The notes under the pieces are model-generated. The model saw nothing but the letters and a program-made list of their open reading frames with translations. It had not been told where the DNA came from and did not search any database. A stretch of DNA of 5,629 nucleotides. Origin: CAZGVV01 sp964529155 (GTDB lineage Bacteria; Pseudomonadota; Alphaproteobacteria; Rickettsiales; SXRF01). Positions 1 through 5,081 of this stretch are shown one piece after another (position 1 is the stretch's first letter; every line of letters starts with the position of its first letter). The stretch spans positions 1 to 5,629 of the forward strand of contig CAZGVV010000087.1 in assembly GCA_964529155.1 (NCBI GenBank), given 5' to 3'. Made by a program: the position numbers and the translations under genes.

Positions 1-1
1 C

Positions 2-145
2 ATGGCCTGCCAGCCGACCGTGAAACTCGAAGCGCCGGATAAACCCATCGAGATCAACATGAACGTCAATATCGAACACCGCGTGAAAGTGGAAATTGAA
101 AAAGACGTGCAGAAATCCATCGCGAAAAACAAAGATATTTTCTAA
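2..145 (+). CDS. ynbE: YnbE-like outer-membrane lipoprotein, 5' end outside the window
   Basis: Only the 3' part is present: 47 codons ending in TAA at 143-145. The visible peptide starts M-A-C-Q-P, where the Cys fits the lipobox (small residue then Cys) of a lipoprotein, so the ATG at position 2 is most likely inside the signal peptide and not the true start. The mature part has the family signature PIEINMNVNIEH, close to PITINMNVKIEH of E. coli YnbE, and ends K-D-I-F like the E. coli S-D-L-F. The mature length (about 45 residues after Cys) is normal for the family (Lipoprotein_19). In E. coli YnbE is an outer-membrane lipoprotein that pairs with the inner-membrane AsmA-like protein YdbH to form an envelope-spanning bridge for lipid homeostasis. 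The ydbL gene follows after 12 bases, as in the usual ydbH-ynbE-ydbL operon, so ydbH is expected just left of the window (inference). Confidence 0.88.
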   Translation: MACQPTVKLEAPDKPIEINMNVNIEHRVKVEIEKDVQKSIAKNKDIF

Positions 146-157
146 TACGAGGACATC

Positions 158-487
158 ATGAAAAAGAACCTGCTTGCTACCCTTACACTCGTTACCGCGC
201 TTGCGGCATTCCCGGCTTTCGCCCTCGATTTGCAGGAGGCGCGTTCCTCTGGCCTCGTGGCTGAGAAACAGGACGGCTACCTGTCCGCGATTTCCAAATC
301 CGCCGAGGTNNNNNNNNNNCTCGTTTCCGACGTAAATAACAAGCGTCAGGCTGAGTATGCGCGCATTTCCAAGGAAAACGGTCAGCCGGTGGCGGTGGTC
401 GGGAAACTGGCTGCAGAGCAGATAATCGGCGGTCTTCCGAAGGGTGCCCAGTACCAGGCAGCAGACGGCAGTTTCAAAGCGAAATAG
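158..487 (+). CDS. ydbL: YdbL family periplasmic protein (DUF1318), with an internal 10-N gap
   Basis: The protein is about 109 residues, close to the 108 or so of E. coli YdbL. It begins with a signal peptide: MKKN, a hydrophobic core, and a likely signal peptidase I site after A-F-A at residue 22. The mature part has family hallmarks: LDLQEARSSGLVAE (E. coli LTLNEARQQGRVGE), GYL, LVSDVNNKRQAEY, and a C-terminal G-x-Y-Q-x-A-D-G-S-F-K pattern. The start is set by GAGGA at 149-153, four bases before ATG, and by the signal peptide. YdbL is a small secreted partner of the YdbH-YnbE intermembrane bridge and has been proposed to act as its chaperone. It lies 12 bases after ynbE and is surely in the same operon. 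Ten Ns at 310-319 hide about three residues after Ala-Glu-Val. The frame continues across them, so the gene is probably intact, though the exact gap length is uncertain. Confidence 0.9.
   Translation: MKKNLLATLTLVTALAAFPAFALDLQEARSSGLVAEKQDGYLSAISKSAEXXXXLVSDVNNKRQAEYARISKENGQPVAVVGKLAAEQIIGGLPKGAQYQAADGSFKAK
310..319. other. Assembly gap of 10 Ns inside ydbL
   Basis: Ten consecutive Ns interrupt ydbL. The reading frame is the same on both sides for a 10-base gap, given that the first N completes a Val codon (GTN). From memory of the family, the spacing between A-E and L-V is about one residue shorter than this gap gives, so the true length may be 7 rather than 10 bases. That is a guess; only the presence of the gap is seen. 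Confidence 0.95.
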
Positions 488-520
488 CGCGAAAATCCGC
501 CATTCCTAAATTATTTTCAT

Positions 521-554
521 AACCGTTGCCTAAACGGTTGACAAACGTTGTCAA
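521..554. repeat. Two overlapping inverted repeats after ydbL
   Basis: The first stem is AACCGTT (521-527) with AACGGTT (533-539), 7 bp, loop of 5. The second is TTGACAA (538-544) with TTGTCAA (548-554), 7 bp, loop of 3. They share bases 538-539, so they cannot both form completely. No T-run follows either stem, so neither is a standard intrinsic terminator, although they lie 34 bases after the ydbL stop. The second stem contains the likely -35 box of the tRNA-Lys promoter. Confidence 0.55.
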
Positions 555-565
555 ATCCTTATTGT
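538..565 (+). promoter_or_regulatory. Probable promoter of the tRNA-Lys gene
   Basis: A perfect -35 box TTGACA (538-543) is followed after 16 bases by TATTGT (560-565, 4 of 6 consensus bases). Transcription would begin near 572, about 15 bases before the mature tRNA 5' end, which is a normal leader for a tRNA gene. The -35 match is strong and the -10 is weak. The box lies inside a perfect inverted repeat (538-554). Confidence 0.5.
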
Positions 566-586
566 CCCCAACCTATGCCTCGGTGA

Positions 587-662
587 GATCTGTTAGCTCA
601 GTCGGTAGAGCACCTGACTTTTAATCAGGTTGTCGCGGGCTCGATTCCCACCCGGATCACCA
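587..662 (+). tRNA. tRNA-Lys (anticodon UUU), with atypical positions
   Basis: The 76-base cloverleaf includes encoded CCA (660-662). The D stem is GCTC/GAGC (596-599 with 608-611). The anticodon stem CCTGA/TCAGG (613-617 with 625-629) is perfect and encloses loop CTTTTAA with anticodon TTT. The T stem is 635-639 with 647-651, and the acceptor is 587-593 with 652-658. Departures from a standard tRNA are visible: a T-C mismatch at the last acceptor pair (593/652), a C-A mismatch at the second T-stem pair (636/650), a G-U pair in the acceptor (591/655 region), and C in place of the nearly invariant T54 (position 640). The identity is clear from the anticodon arm. Whether it is a fully functional main copy, a second copy or a decaying one cannot be told here. 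Confidence 0.88.
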
Positions 663-699
663 ATATCTTCAATGGTTTATGCGATAAAAAATTTCCTGG

Positions 700-719
700 A
701 TTGGTGCGGAGTCACCAAT
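700..719. repeat. Hairpin resembling the tRNA-Lys 3' end
   Basis: ATTGGTG (700-706) pairs with CACCAAT (713-719) across a 6-base loop. The right side, CGGAGTCACCAATA (707-720), repeats the tRNA-Lys 3' end CGGATCACCAATA (653-665) except for one inserted G. No T-run follows, so this is not a clear terminator. It may be a relic of an attachment site or simply chance. Confidence 0.35.
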
Positions 720-994
720 AAGTCTCCAGCGCGAACCGTTTGCTCATCACATTATTTTCTAGGCTAAATGCCGCTGTAACTAGGTCAGTTGCATATTATT
801 GAATAGGCTACATGCGGGCTTGGCGAGCGCTGTTAGGTATTGGCGGAGATATTTGCGAAAGATTTTGGTGAGCAAAATAAAGATAAATAGTAAGATACTG
901 AATATAATAAAATATTTCTAAATCTGGATCATATTGTAATCTAATCTTAACTTTATTATTAATCACTGGCTTAGTATTCTTAATAAATGATAAC

Positions 995-1120
995 ATGCCA
1001 ATTCAAGCCGATACCAGCTATTCCACTAATGAACTCGCGAAATCTATGCTACGGCAGCTGGAGCAATACGAGAAGCATGTGTGTGTAGTCGGCAAAGATC
1101 AAAATGAACGCTGCGGATAA
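995..1120 (+). CDS. Possible small hypothetical protein, 41 residues
   Basis: ATG at 995 opens 41 codons ending in TAA at 1118-1120. The peptide is hydrophilic, with a helix-like middle (ELAKSMLRQLEQYEKH) and two Cys near its end; I do not recognise it. GC content rises within it compared with the AT-rich DNA just upstream, which is what makes it look more gene-like than the other short frames here. No ribosome binding site is visible before the ATG. It may be a fragment of a decayed gene or chance. Confidence 0.22.
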   Translation: MPIQADTSYSTNELAKSMLRQLEQYEKHVCVVGKDQNERCG

Positions 1121-1133
1121 TCATGCGCGCTAT

Positions 1134-1161
1134 CTCACATGCAGGGAATGACCACTACAAT
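1134..1161 (+). promoter_or_regulatory. Possible promoter of the ankyrin operon
   Basis: CTCACA (1134-1139, 4 of 6 to TTGACA) is followed after 16 bases by TACAAT (1156-1161, 5 of 6 to TATAAT). This would give a leader of about 70 bases before the start at 1237. It is the best sigma-70-like match close to the gene, but such matches are easy to find in AT-rich DNA. Confidence 0.28.
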
Positions 1162-1222
1162 GAATAATAAAAAACAGCCATTTTCGCATGCACTAATTTA
1201 CTCAGCCAATTTCCTCGAATGC

Positions 1223-1229
1223 GGAAGAG
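1223..1229 (+). promoter_or_regulatory. Ribosome binding site deciding the start of the first ankyrin gene
   Basis: GGAAGAG lies seven bases before the ATG at 1237. It falls inside the frame if the upstream ATG at 1219 is used, and that ATG has no purine-rich site before it. The paralogue downstream starts M-I-E-L-T-Q-E-Q, aligning with M-A-Y-L-T-Q-E-R from 1237. Both facts favour 1237. Confidence 0.6.
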
Positions 1230-1236
1230 CCATGTC

Positions 1237-2211
1237 ATGGCATATCTGACACAAGAGCGAAAGAATCAGAGGCTACTCGAGGCCGCGAAAGCGGGCGATG
1301 CAGATGCCATGGAAGCAGCCCTGCTAAATGGAGCAGAGATAGGTGCGAGGAATGAGCATGGCTACACCGCGCTGATCTTGGCGGCAGCATATGGCCAGAG
1401 CAAGGTATGCCAGATGTTGCTTGACAAGGGCGTGGACCTACATGCGAAGGATAATGAGCATGGCTATACCGCGCTGATCTTTGCGGCAGCATATGGCCAG
1501 AGCAAGGTATGCCAGATGTTGCTTGACAAGGGCGTGGACCTACATGCGAAGGATAATGAGGATGACACCGCGCTGATCTTTGCGGCAGCATATGGCCATA
1601 GCGAAATCTGCCAGGCGCTGATCGCCAAGGGCGCGGACATCAATGCGAAGAGTAATGATGGCACCACCGCTCTGATGTCGGCGTCAGAAAATGGCCATAA
1701 CAAGGTATGCCAGGTGTTGATTGAAAAGAACGCGGACATCGATGCAACGAATAACGAGGGAAAAACCGCGCTGATCTGGGCGGTAAGATATGGCCATAGC
1801 GATACCGGCAAATGGTTGCTGCGCTATGGGGCGGGGCATGATGGATCGTATAGACGAATCAATTACTGGCGCGCACAGATGTCAGAAGCAGCCCGGGCTG
1901 CCTTCCCCGGTAATGGTGCTGAAATCCTCGCCACCGCCTGTTTTACCGACGGCAGGGTCAGTGAAGCCATTCTTGATGCCTGCGCCACCGGGCAATTTGG
2001 AAGGCTTGTGGCTGCACCGCTGATTAAATCGACCAAACCGGCAGATCGCCAGTTATTTAAGGAGGTGTGGGATAAGCTCCCCAGGTACTGGCAGGATCAA
2101 TACGAAACCCTGTATGTCGAATTTATCAAAGCTGGTGGCATGAAGCCATTCATCGGCAAGTATACCGCCGACCAGCACAGCGGCTCGGATGCAAGAATGG
2201 GCAGGTCATGA
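1237..2211 (+). CDS. Ankyrin repeat protein with uncharacterised C-terminal domain (paralogue 1)
   Basis: The protein has 324 residues from the ATG at 1237; an in-frame ATG at 1219 would add six. Residues 11-39 form a capping repeat (LLEAAKAGDADAMEAALLNG). Ankyrin repeats follow at about 40-73, 74-107, 108-140, 141-173 and 174-203, with the usual T-A-L-I-x-A-A core at the first helix, a conserved Cys in the second helix and G-A-D-I-x-A-K at the hairpin. Repeats 1 and 2 are 34 residues rather than 33 and nearly identical. Residues 204-324 form a C-terminal domain shared with the next gene (AFPGNG, EIL-TACF, GRVSEAILDACATGQFGRL, KEVWDKLPRYWQDQYETLY, FIKAGGMKPFIG) that I cannot assign to a family. 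There is no signal peptide or membrane segment, so it is cytosolic, or secreted by a route needing no Sec signal. Ankyrin repeats bind protein partners; the partner is unknown. Its stop overlaps the next gene's start (ATGA), indicating an operon with coupled translation. Confidence 0.88.
   Translation: MAYLTQERKNQRLLEAAKAGDADAMEAALLNGAEIGARNEHGYTALILAAAYGQSKVCQMLLDKGVDLHAKDNEHGYTALIFAAAYGQSKVCQMLLDKGVDLHAKDNEDDTALIFAAAYGHSEICQALIAKGADINAKSNDGTTALMSASENGHNKVCQVLIEKNADIDATNNEGKTALIWAVRYGHSDTGKWLLRYGAGHDGSYRRINYWRAQMSEAARAAFPGNGAEILATACFTDGRVSEAILDACATGQFGRLVAAPLIKSTKPADRQLFKEVWDKLPRYWQDQYETLYVEFIKAGGMKPFIGKYTADQHSGSDARMGRS
1354..1557 (+). repeat. 102-bp tandem duplication encoding two ankyrin repeats
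   Basis: Bases 1354-1455 and 1456-1557 match at 100 of 102 positions by eye; the differences are TAC/TAT and TTG/TTT. Each copy encodes 34 residues (E-H-G-Y-T-A-L ... A-K-D-N), one more than the 33 of a standard ankyrin repeat. The near-identity points to a recent duplication of one repeat. Confidence 0.9.
1951..2156 (+). repeat. 206-bp block shared with 3118-3323, copy 1
   Basis: This block matches 3118-3323 at 205 of 206 positions with no indel; the single difference is C at 1989 versus T at 3156. It encodes the C-terminal part of the ankyrin proteins from GRVSEAIL to KPFIG. The sequence stays collinear further upstream (1801 aligns with 2968, the same offset of 1167), but between about 1836 and 1950 there are some 25 mismatches. 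Confidence 0.92.
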
Positions 2212-3390
2212 TAGAGCTGACGCAAGAACAGAAGGATCAGATGCTGCTGAAAGCCGCACAATCTGGCGATGCAGATGCCATTGAAGCAGCACTGGTAAAG
2301 GGCGCGAACATACATGCGAAGAATAGGTATGGCATCCCCGTTTTGATGTGTGCGGCAGCAATGGGCCTCAGCAATATCTGCCTAAAGCTGATCGACAAGG
2401 GCGCGAACATAGATACGAAGGATATGGATGGCGACACCGCGCTGATCTTGGCGGCATCTAGAGGCCATANNNNNNNNNNNNNNNNNNNNNNNNNNNNNNN
2501 NNNNNNNNNNNNNNNNNNNNNNNNNNNNNNNNNNNNNNNNNNNNNNNNNNNNNNNNNNNNNNNNNNNNNGCGATACCTGTCTGAAGCTGATCGCCAAGAG
2601 AGCGGACATAGATGCGAAGAATAAGGATGGTGACACCGCGCTGATCTTGGCGGCATCTAGAGGCCATAGCGATACCTGTCTGAAGCTGATCGCCAAGAGA
2701 GCGGACATAGATGCGAAGAATAACAATGGCACCACCGCACTGATGTGCGCGGTAATAAAGGGCCTTAGCGATACCTGTCTGAAGCTGATCGCCAAGAGCG
2801 CGGACATCGATGCGAACGATAACGATGGTGACACCGCGCTCATTTTGGCGGCAAGATTTGACCTTAGCGAAGCCTGCCAGATGCTGATCGGCAAGGGCGC
2901 GGAGATCGATGCGAAGAATAATGATGGTGACACCGCGCTGATCTGGGCGGCAAAGAATGGCCATTGCGATACCGGCAAATGGTTGCTGCGCTATGGGGCG
3001 GCGCATGATGGATGGAATGTACAGATCACTCAATGGCATGCGGAGATGGCAGAAGAAGCCAGGATTGCCTTCCCCGGCAATGGTTCTGAAATCCTCCCCA
3101 CCGCCTGTTTTCGCGGCGGCAGGGTCAGTGAAGCCATTCTTGATGCCTGCGCCACTGGGCAATTTGGAAGGCTTGTGGCTGCACCGCTGATTAAATCGAC
3201 CAAACCGGCAGATCGCCAGTTATTTAAGGAGGTGTGGGATAAGCTCCCCAGGTACTGGCAGGATCAATACGAAACCCTGTATGTCGAATTTATCAAAGCT
3301 GGTGGCATGAAGCCATTCATCGGTAGCCATACCATTGCCCAACAAGAACGCAGCCCTGCTAAAGGGAGGGGACATGGATGTGCAAGATAA
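2208..3390 (+). CDS. Ankyrin repeat protein with uncharacterised C-terminal domain (paralogue 2), interrupted by an assembly gap
   Basis: Starts at the ATG of the ATGA overlap with paralogue 1; its own ribosome binding site is weak (GGGCAGG just upstream), so coupling is likely. The N-terminal cap MIELTQEQKDQMLLKAAQSGDADAIEAALVKG strictly parallels that of paralogue 1. An ankyrin repeat (RYGIPVLMCAAAMG) and the start of another (DGDTALILAASRGH) precede the N gap at 2470-2569. After the gap come further 33-residue repeats (DTCLKLIAKRADIDAKN type) and a final DGDTALIWAAKNGH-CDTGKWLLRYGA. The C-terminal domain matches paralogue 1, ending FIKAGGMKPFIG plus a basic tail. The frame changes by one across the 100 Ns; a gap of 0, 99 or 198 bases would rejoin it exactly, with split codon A|GC giving Ser. 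I therefore treat it as one intact gene, of 360 residues if the gap is zero plus 33 per missing repeat. No signal peptide or membrane segment is seen. Confidence 0.82.
2470..2569. other. Assembly gap of 100 Ns within the ankyrin repeat array
   Basis: Exactly 100 Ns, the usual placeholder for unknown length. The 37 bases before it (2433-2469) are identical to 2632-2668, and the bases after it continue the same repeat unit at the next base (GGCCATA then GCGATACC, as seen ungapped at 2662-2676). The sequence could therefore join with no missing bases or with a whole number of 99-bp repeats. The apparent frameshift here is an artefact of the placeholder. Confidence 0.95.
2570..2965 (+). repeat. 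Tandem 99-bp ankyrin-coding repeats
   Basis: Four units of 99 bp start at 2570, 2669, 2768 and 2867. The first 55 bases of units 1 and 2 are identical; unit 3 differs by a few bases and unit 4 is more diverged. Each encodes one 33-residue ankyrin repeat. The similarity at DNA level explains the failure of assembly at the left end. Confidence 0.88.
3118..3323 (+). repeat. 206-bp block shared with 1951-2156, copy 2
   Basis: This is the second copy of the near-identical C-terminal coding block (205 of 206 positions). After 3323 the two genes end differently: paralogue 1 has K-Y-T-A-D-Q-H and paralogue 2 has S-H-T-I-A-Q-Q-E, so the identity stops sharply at the end of the conserved domain. Confidence 0.92.
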
Positions 3391-3508
3391 CACGGATGGC
3401 AATGCCAAGAAAAACCATTCGCTGGCGCAATATATAGTTAATTTACAGTGTATTTTTAGAGGGAATGCTCACCCAGCACACTCGTCGCAACCGCCTCCGC
3501 TACCTTAA
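3374..3508 (+). CDS. Possible truncated third cistron of the ankyrin operon
   Basis: ATG at 3374 follows a strong purine-rich site (GGGAGGGG, 3364-3371; core GGAGG four bases before the ATG). The 44-codon frame overlaps the end of paralogue 2 by 17 bases, much as paralogue 2 overlaps paralogue 1. The peptide begins MDVQDNTDGNAKKNHSLAQY and I do not recognise it. From 3456 on it runs antisense through the 3' end of the FAD gene and turns Pro/Ser-rich, so only about the first 27 residues look natural. It may be the stump of a third gene lost by deletion, or chance. Confidence 0.3.
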   Translation: MDVQDNTDGNAKKNHSLAQYIVNLQCIFRGNAHPAHSSQPPPLP

Positions 3509-5081
3509 TTCCATCCACCCCTGCGGATAAAATGCCTCCTGCGTAGCCTGCGCCTTCGCCTGCGGGGAATAGGCCTCTGGTGTTTAGGCTTTGGAAGGTT
3601 TCGTCGCGTTTGATGCGGATGGGGGACGAAGTGCGGGTTTCTACGCCGGTGAGTACCGCATCGGCCATGTCAAAGCCACGAATTTGGCCACCAAAGGCGG
3701 TGAGAGCTTCGCGGATGGCGGTAATGGCGTATTCAGGAAGGCAGGGGGAAAGGTCGGTTGGTTTTACGCCGGGCTTGTATGAAGGAATAACGCTGCCAAG
3801 TGACGTAGACGGACGGCCTGCAATAAAATCGCCTACGCGCTGTGCGGGTGCGGCATAGGTGCTGCCACCCGCAATAAATGCGGCAGATTCCCAATGGCGT
3901 TGGAAAGCGATGCCGGCAAGTGGCCCCCCAGGATAATCATCTGGTGTGATGCCAACCACGATACCTGCATTGGCGTTGCGCTCGTTGCGGGAATATTGGC
4001 TCATGCCATTAGTGACCACACGGCCTTCTTCCGACGTTGCGGCAACCACCGTTCCACCGGGGCACATGCAGAAGCTGTATACATCGCGGCCATTGGAGGC
4101 GTGGTGTACCAGCTTATAATCAGCTGCGCCAAGAATAGGATTGCCAGCGCTTGGGCCGAAGCGTGCGGTATCGATCAGCGATTGCGGGTGTTCAATGCGA
4201 AAGCCTAACGAAAAGGGTTTTGCTTCCACATATACGCCGCGGTCTTCCAGCATCTGAAACGTATCCCGCGCGCTGTGGCCAATGGCGAGTACGACATGAT
4301 CAGTGGCAATGCGCTCTCCACTGGCGAGTATGACGCCGCGGATCTGCCGCGAGCCGTCAGGTGTGGTTTCAATATCAAAATCAGTAACACGGCTTTGAAA
4401 ACGGTATTCGCCGCCAAGTGACTCGATGGTTTCGCGGATGCTTTCCACCATTGTCACTAAACGGAATGTACCGATATGTGGTTTAGCTTCGGTCAGGATT
4501 TCTGGTGGAGCGCCTGCTTTTACGAATTCAGTAAGTACTTTGCGTCCAAGGTGGCGGGGGTCTTTGATCTGGCTGTAAAGTTTGCCATCAGAAAATGTGC
4601 CTGCACCGCCTTCGCCGTATTGCACGTTAGATTCTGGATCGAGCACGGATTGCCGCCATAGCCGCCACGTATCTTTGGTGCGTTCGCGCACGGCTTTCCC
4701 ACGGTCAAGGATGAGCGGTTTAAAACCCATCTGCGCCAGGATCAAAGCAGCAAATAATCCGCATGGACCGGCCCCTATTATAATGGGGCGTGTGGAAAGA
4801 TGTTCTGGCGCGCGGGCGGTGAGGCGGTAATCTATATTGGGGGTCTGTTGTACTTGAATGTTATTGGCGAAGCGTTTTAGCACGCTTGCTTCATCCTTCA
4901 CTTCGACATCAAGTGAATAGATCAAGGTAATGGCTGATTTTTTTCTGGCGTCATGCGCGCGGCGGAATACCGTGCAGGAAGTCAACTCTTGTGACGGAAT
5001 ACCCAAGCGCTGCAGCGCTGCCTCAGCAATGGCTTCGGGAGGGTGATTAAGCGGAAGTTTGATTTCAGTTAGCCTGAGCAT
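3456..5081 (-). CDS. FAD-dependent dehydrogenase-like protein (COG2509 family)
   Basis: The protein has 541 residues, a full length for this family of uncharacterised NAD(FAD)-utilizing dehydrogenases. Residues 1 to about 95 form the family's N-terminal domain (RRAHDARKKSAITLIYSLDVEV). A Rossmann FAD-binding motif follows: IIIGAGPCGLFAA at 100-112, with Asp126 ending the second strand (LILDRG). Other family signatures are YGEGGAGTFSDGKL at 155-168, VLAIGHSARDT at 264-274, KPFSLGFRIEHPQ at 288-300, CPGGTVV at 340-346 and the C-terminal FAD-contact motif FPAGEGAGYAGGILSAGVDG at 505-524. It is a soluble flavoprotein with no signal peptide; its substrate and physiological role are unknown for the family. 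Met at 5081 begins MLRLTEIKLPL, the normal N-terminus, but no good ribosome binding site precedes it. A TATAAC box (minus strand, 5093-5088) lies so close that the transcript could be nearly leaderless. The gene is convergent with the ankyrin operon, 65 bases away, with no terminator visible between them. Confidence 0.92.
   Translation of the reverse strand: MLRLTEIKLPLNHPPEAIAEAALQRLGIPSQELTSCTVFRRAHDARKKSAITLIYSLDVEVKDEASVLKRFANNIQVQQTPNIDYRLTARAPEHLSTRPIIIGAGPCGLFAALILAQMGFKPLILDRGKAVRERTKDTWRLWRQSVLDPESNVQYGEGGAGTFSDGKLYSQIKDPRHLGRKVLTEFVKAGAPPEILTEAKPHIGTFRLVTMVESIRETIESLGGEYRFQSRVTDFDIETTPDGSRQIRGVILASGERIATDHVVLAIGHSARDTFQMLEDRGVYVEAKPFSLGFRIEHPQSLIDTARFGPSAGNPILGAADYKLVHHASNGRDVYSFCMCPGGTVVAATSEEGRVVTNGMSQYSRNERNANAGIVVGITPDDYPGGPLAGIAFQRHWESAAFIAGGSTYAAPAQRVGDFIAGRPSTSLGSVIPSYKPGVKPTDLSPCLPEYAITAIREALTAFGGQIRGFDMADAVLTGVETRTSSPIRIKRDETFQSLNTRGLFPAGEGAGYAGGILSAGVDGIKVAEAVATSVLGEHSL

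Larger units (their letters stand above)
663..1236. other. AT-rich intergenic region without a confident gene
   Basis: About 570 bases lie between tRNA-Lys and the first ankyrin gene. The part from roughly 860 to 990 is very AT-rich. It holds a 7-bp hairpin at 700-719 that resembles the tRNA 3' end, a 41-codon ORF at 995-1120 without a visible ribosome binding site, and a possible promoter at 1134-1161. I see no RNA gene, insertion-sequence ends or riboswitch in it. The abrupt fall in GC beside a tRNA is compatible with acquired or decayed DNA, but nothing proves it. Confidence 0.7.

Noticed and set aside
808..996. Minus-strand ORF of 62 codons in the AT-rich spacer
   Set aside because: Its composition (Ile, Tyr and Asn rich) follows the AT bias, there is no clear ribosome binding site, and no family resemblance is seen.
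1148..1249. Short + strand ORF (33 codons) overlapping the start of the first ankyrin gene, considered as a leader peptide
   Set aside because: Its purine-rich site is too close to the first ATG and too far from the second, and it has no attenuator-like structure or codon runs.
1235..1811. Antisense ORFs over the first ankyrin gene (1235-1591 and 1464-1811, minus strand)
   Set aside because: They lie opposite a clear ankyrin coding frame and repeat with its period; stop codons are absent only because the repeat unit lacks them in that frame.
1354..2965. CRISPR array or other non-coding tandem repeat
   Set aside because: The 99-102 bp periodicity is coding and corresponds exactly to ankyrin repeats; there are no short repeats separated by unique spacers.
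2237..3162. Long antisense ORFs over the second ankyrin gene (2237-2656, 2382-2978, 2458-3162, minus strand)
   Set aside because: They are shadows of the 99-bp repeats and run through the N gap. Their peptides only echo the repeat and resemble no known protein.
3396..3407. Short stem (TGGC/GCCA) between the convergent ankyrin and FAD genes as a terminator
   Set aside because: The stem is only four to five bp and is not followed by a T-run in either direction of transcription.
3580..4830. Several + strand and minus-frame ORFs inside the FAD gene
   Set aside because: The 541-residue minus-strand frame is a full-length recognisable flavoprotein; the others are shadow frames.
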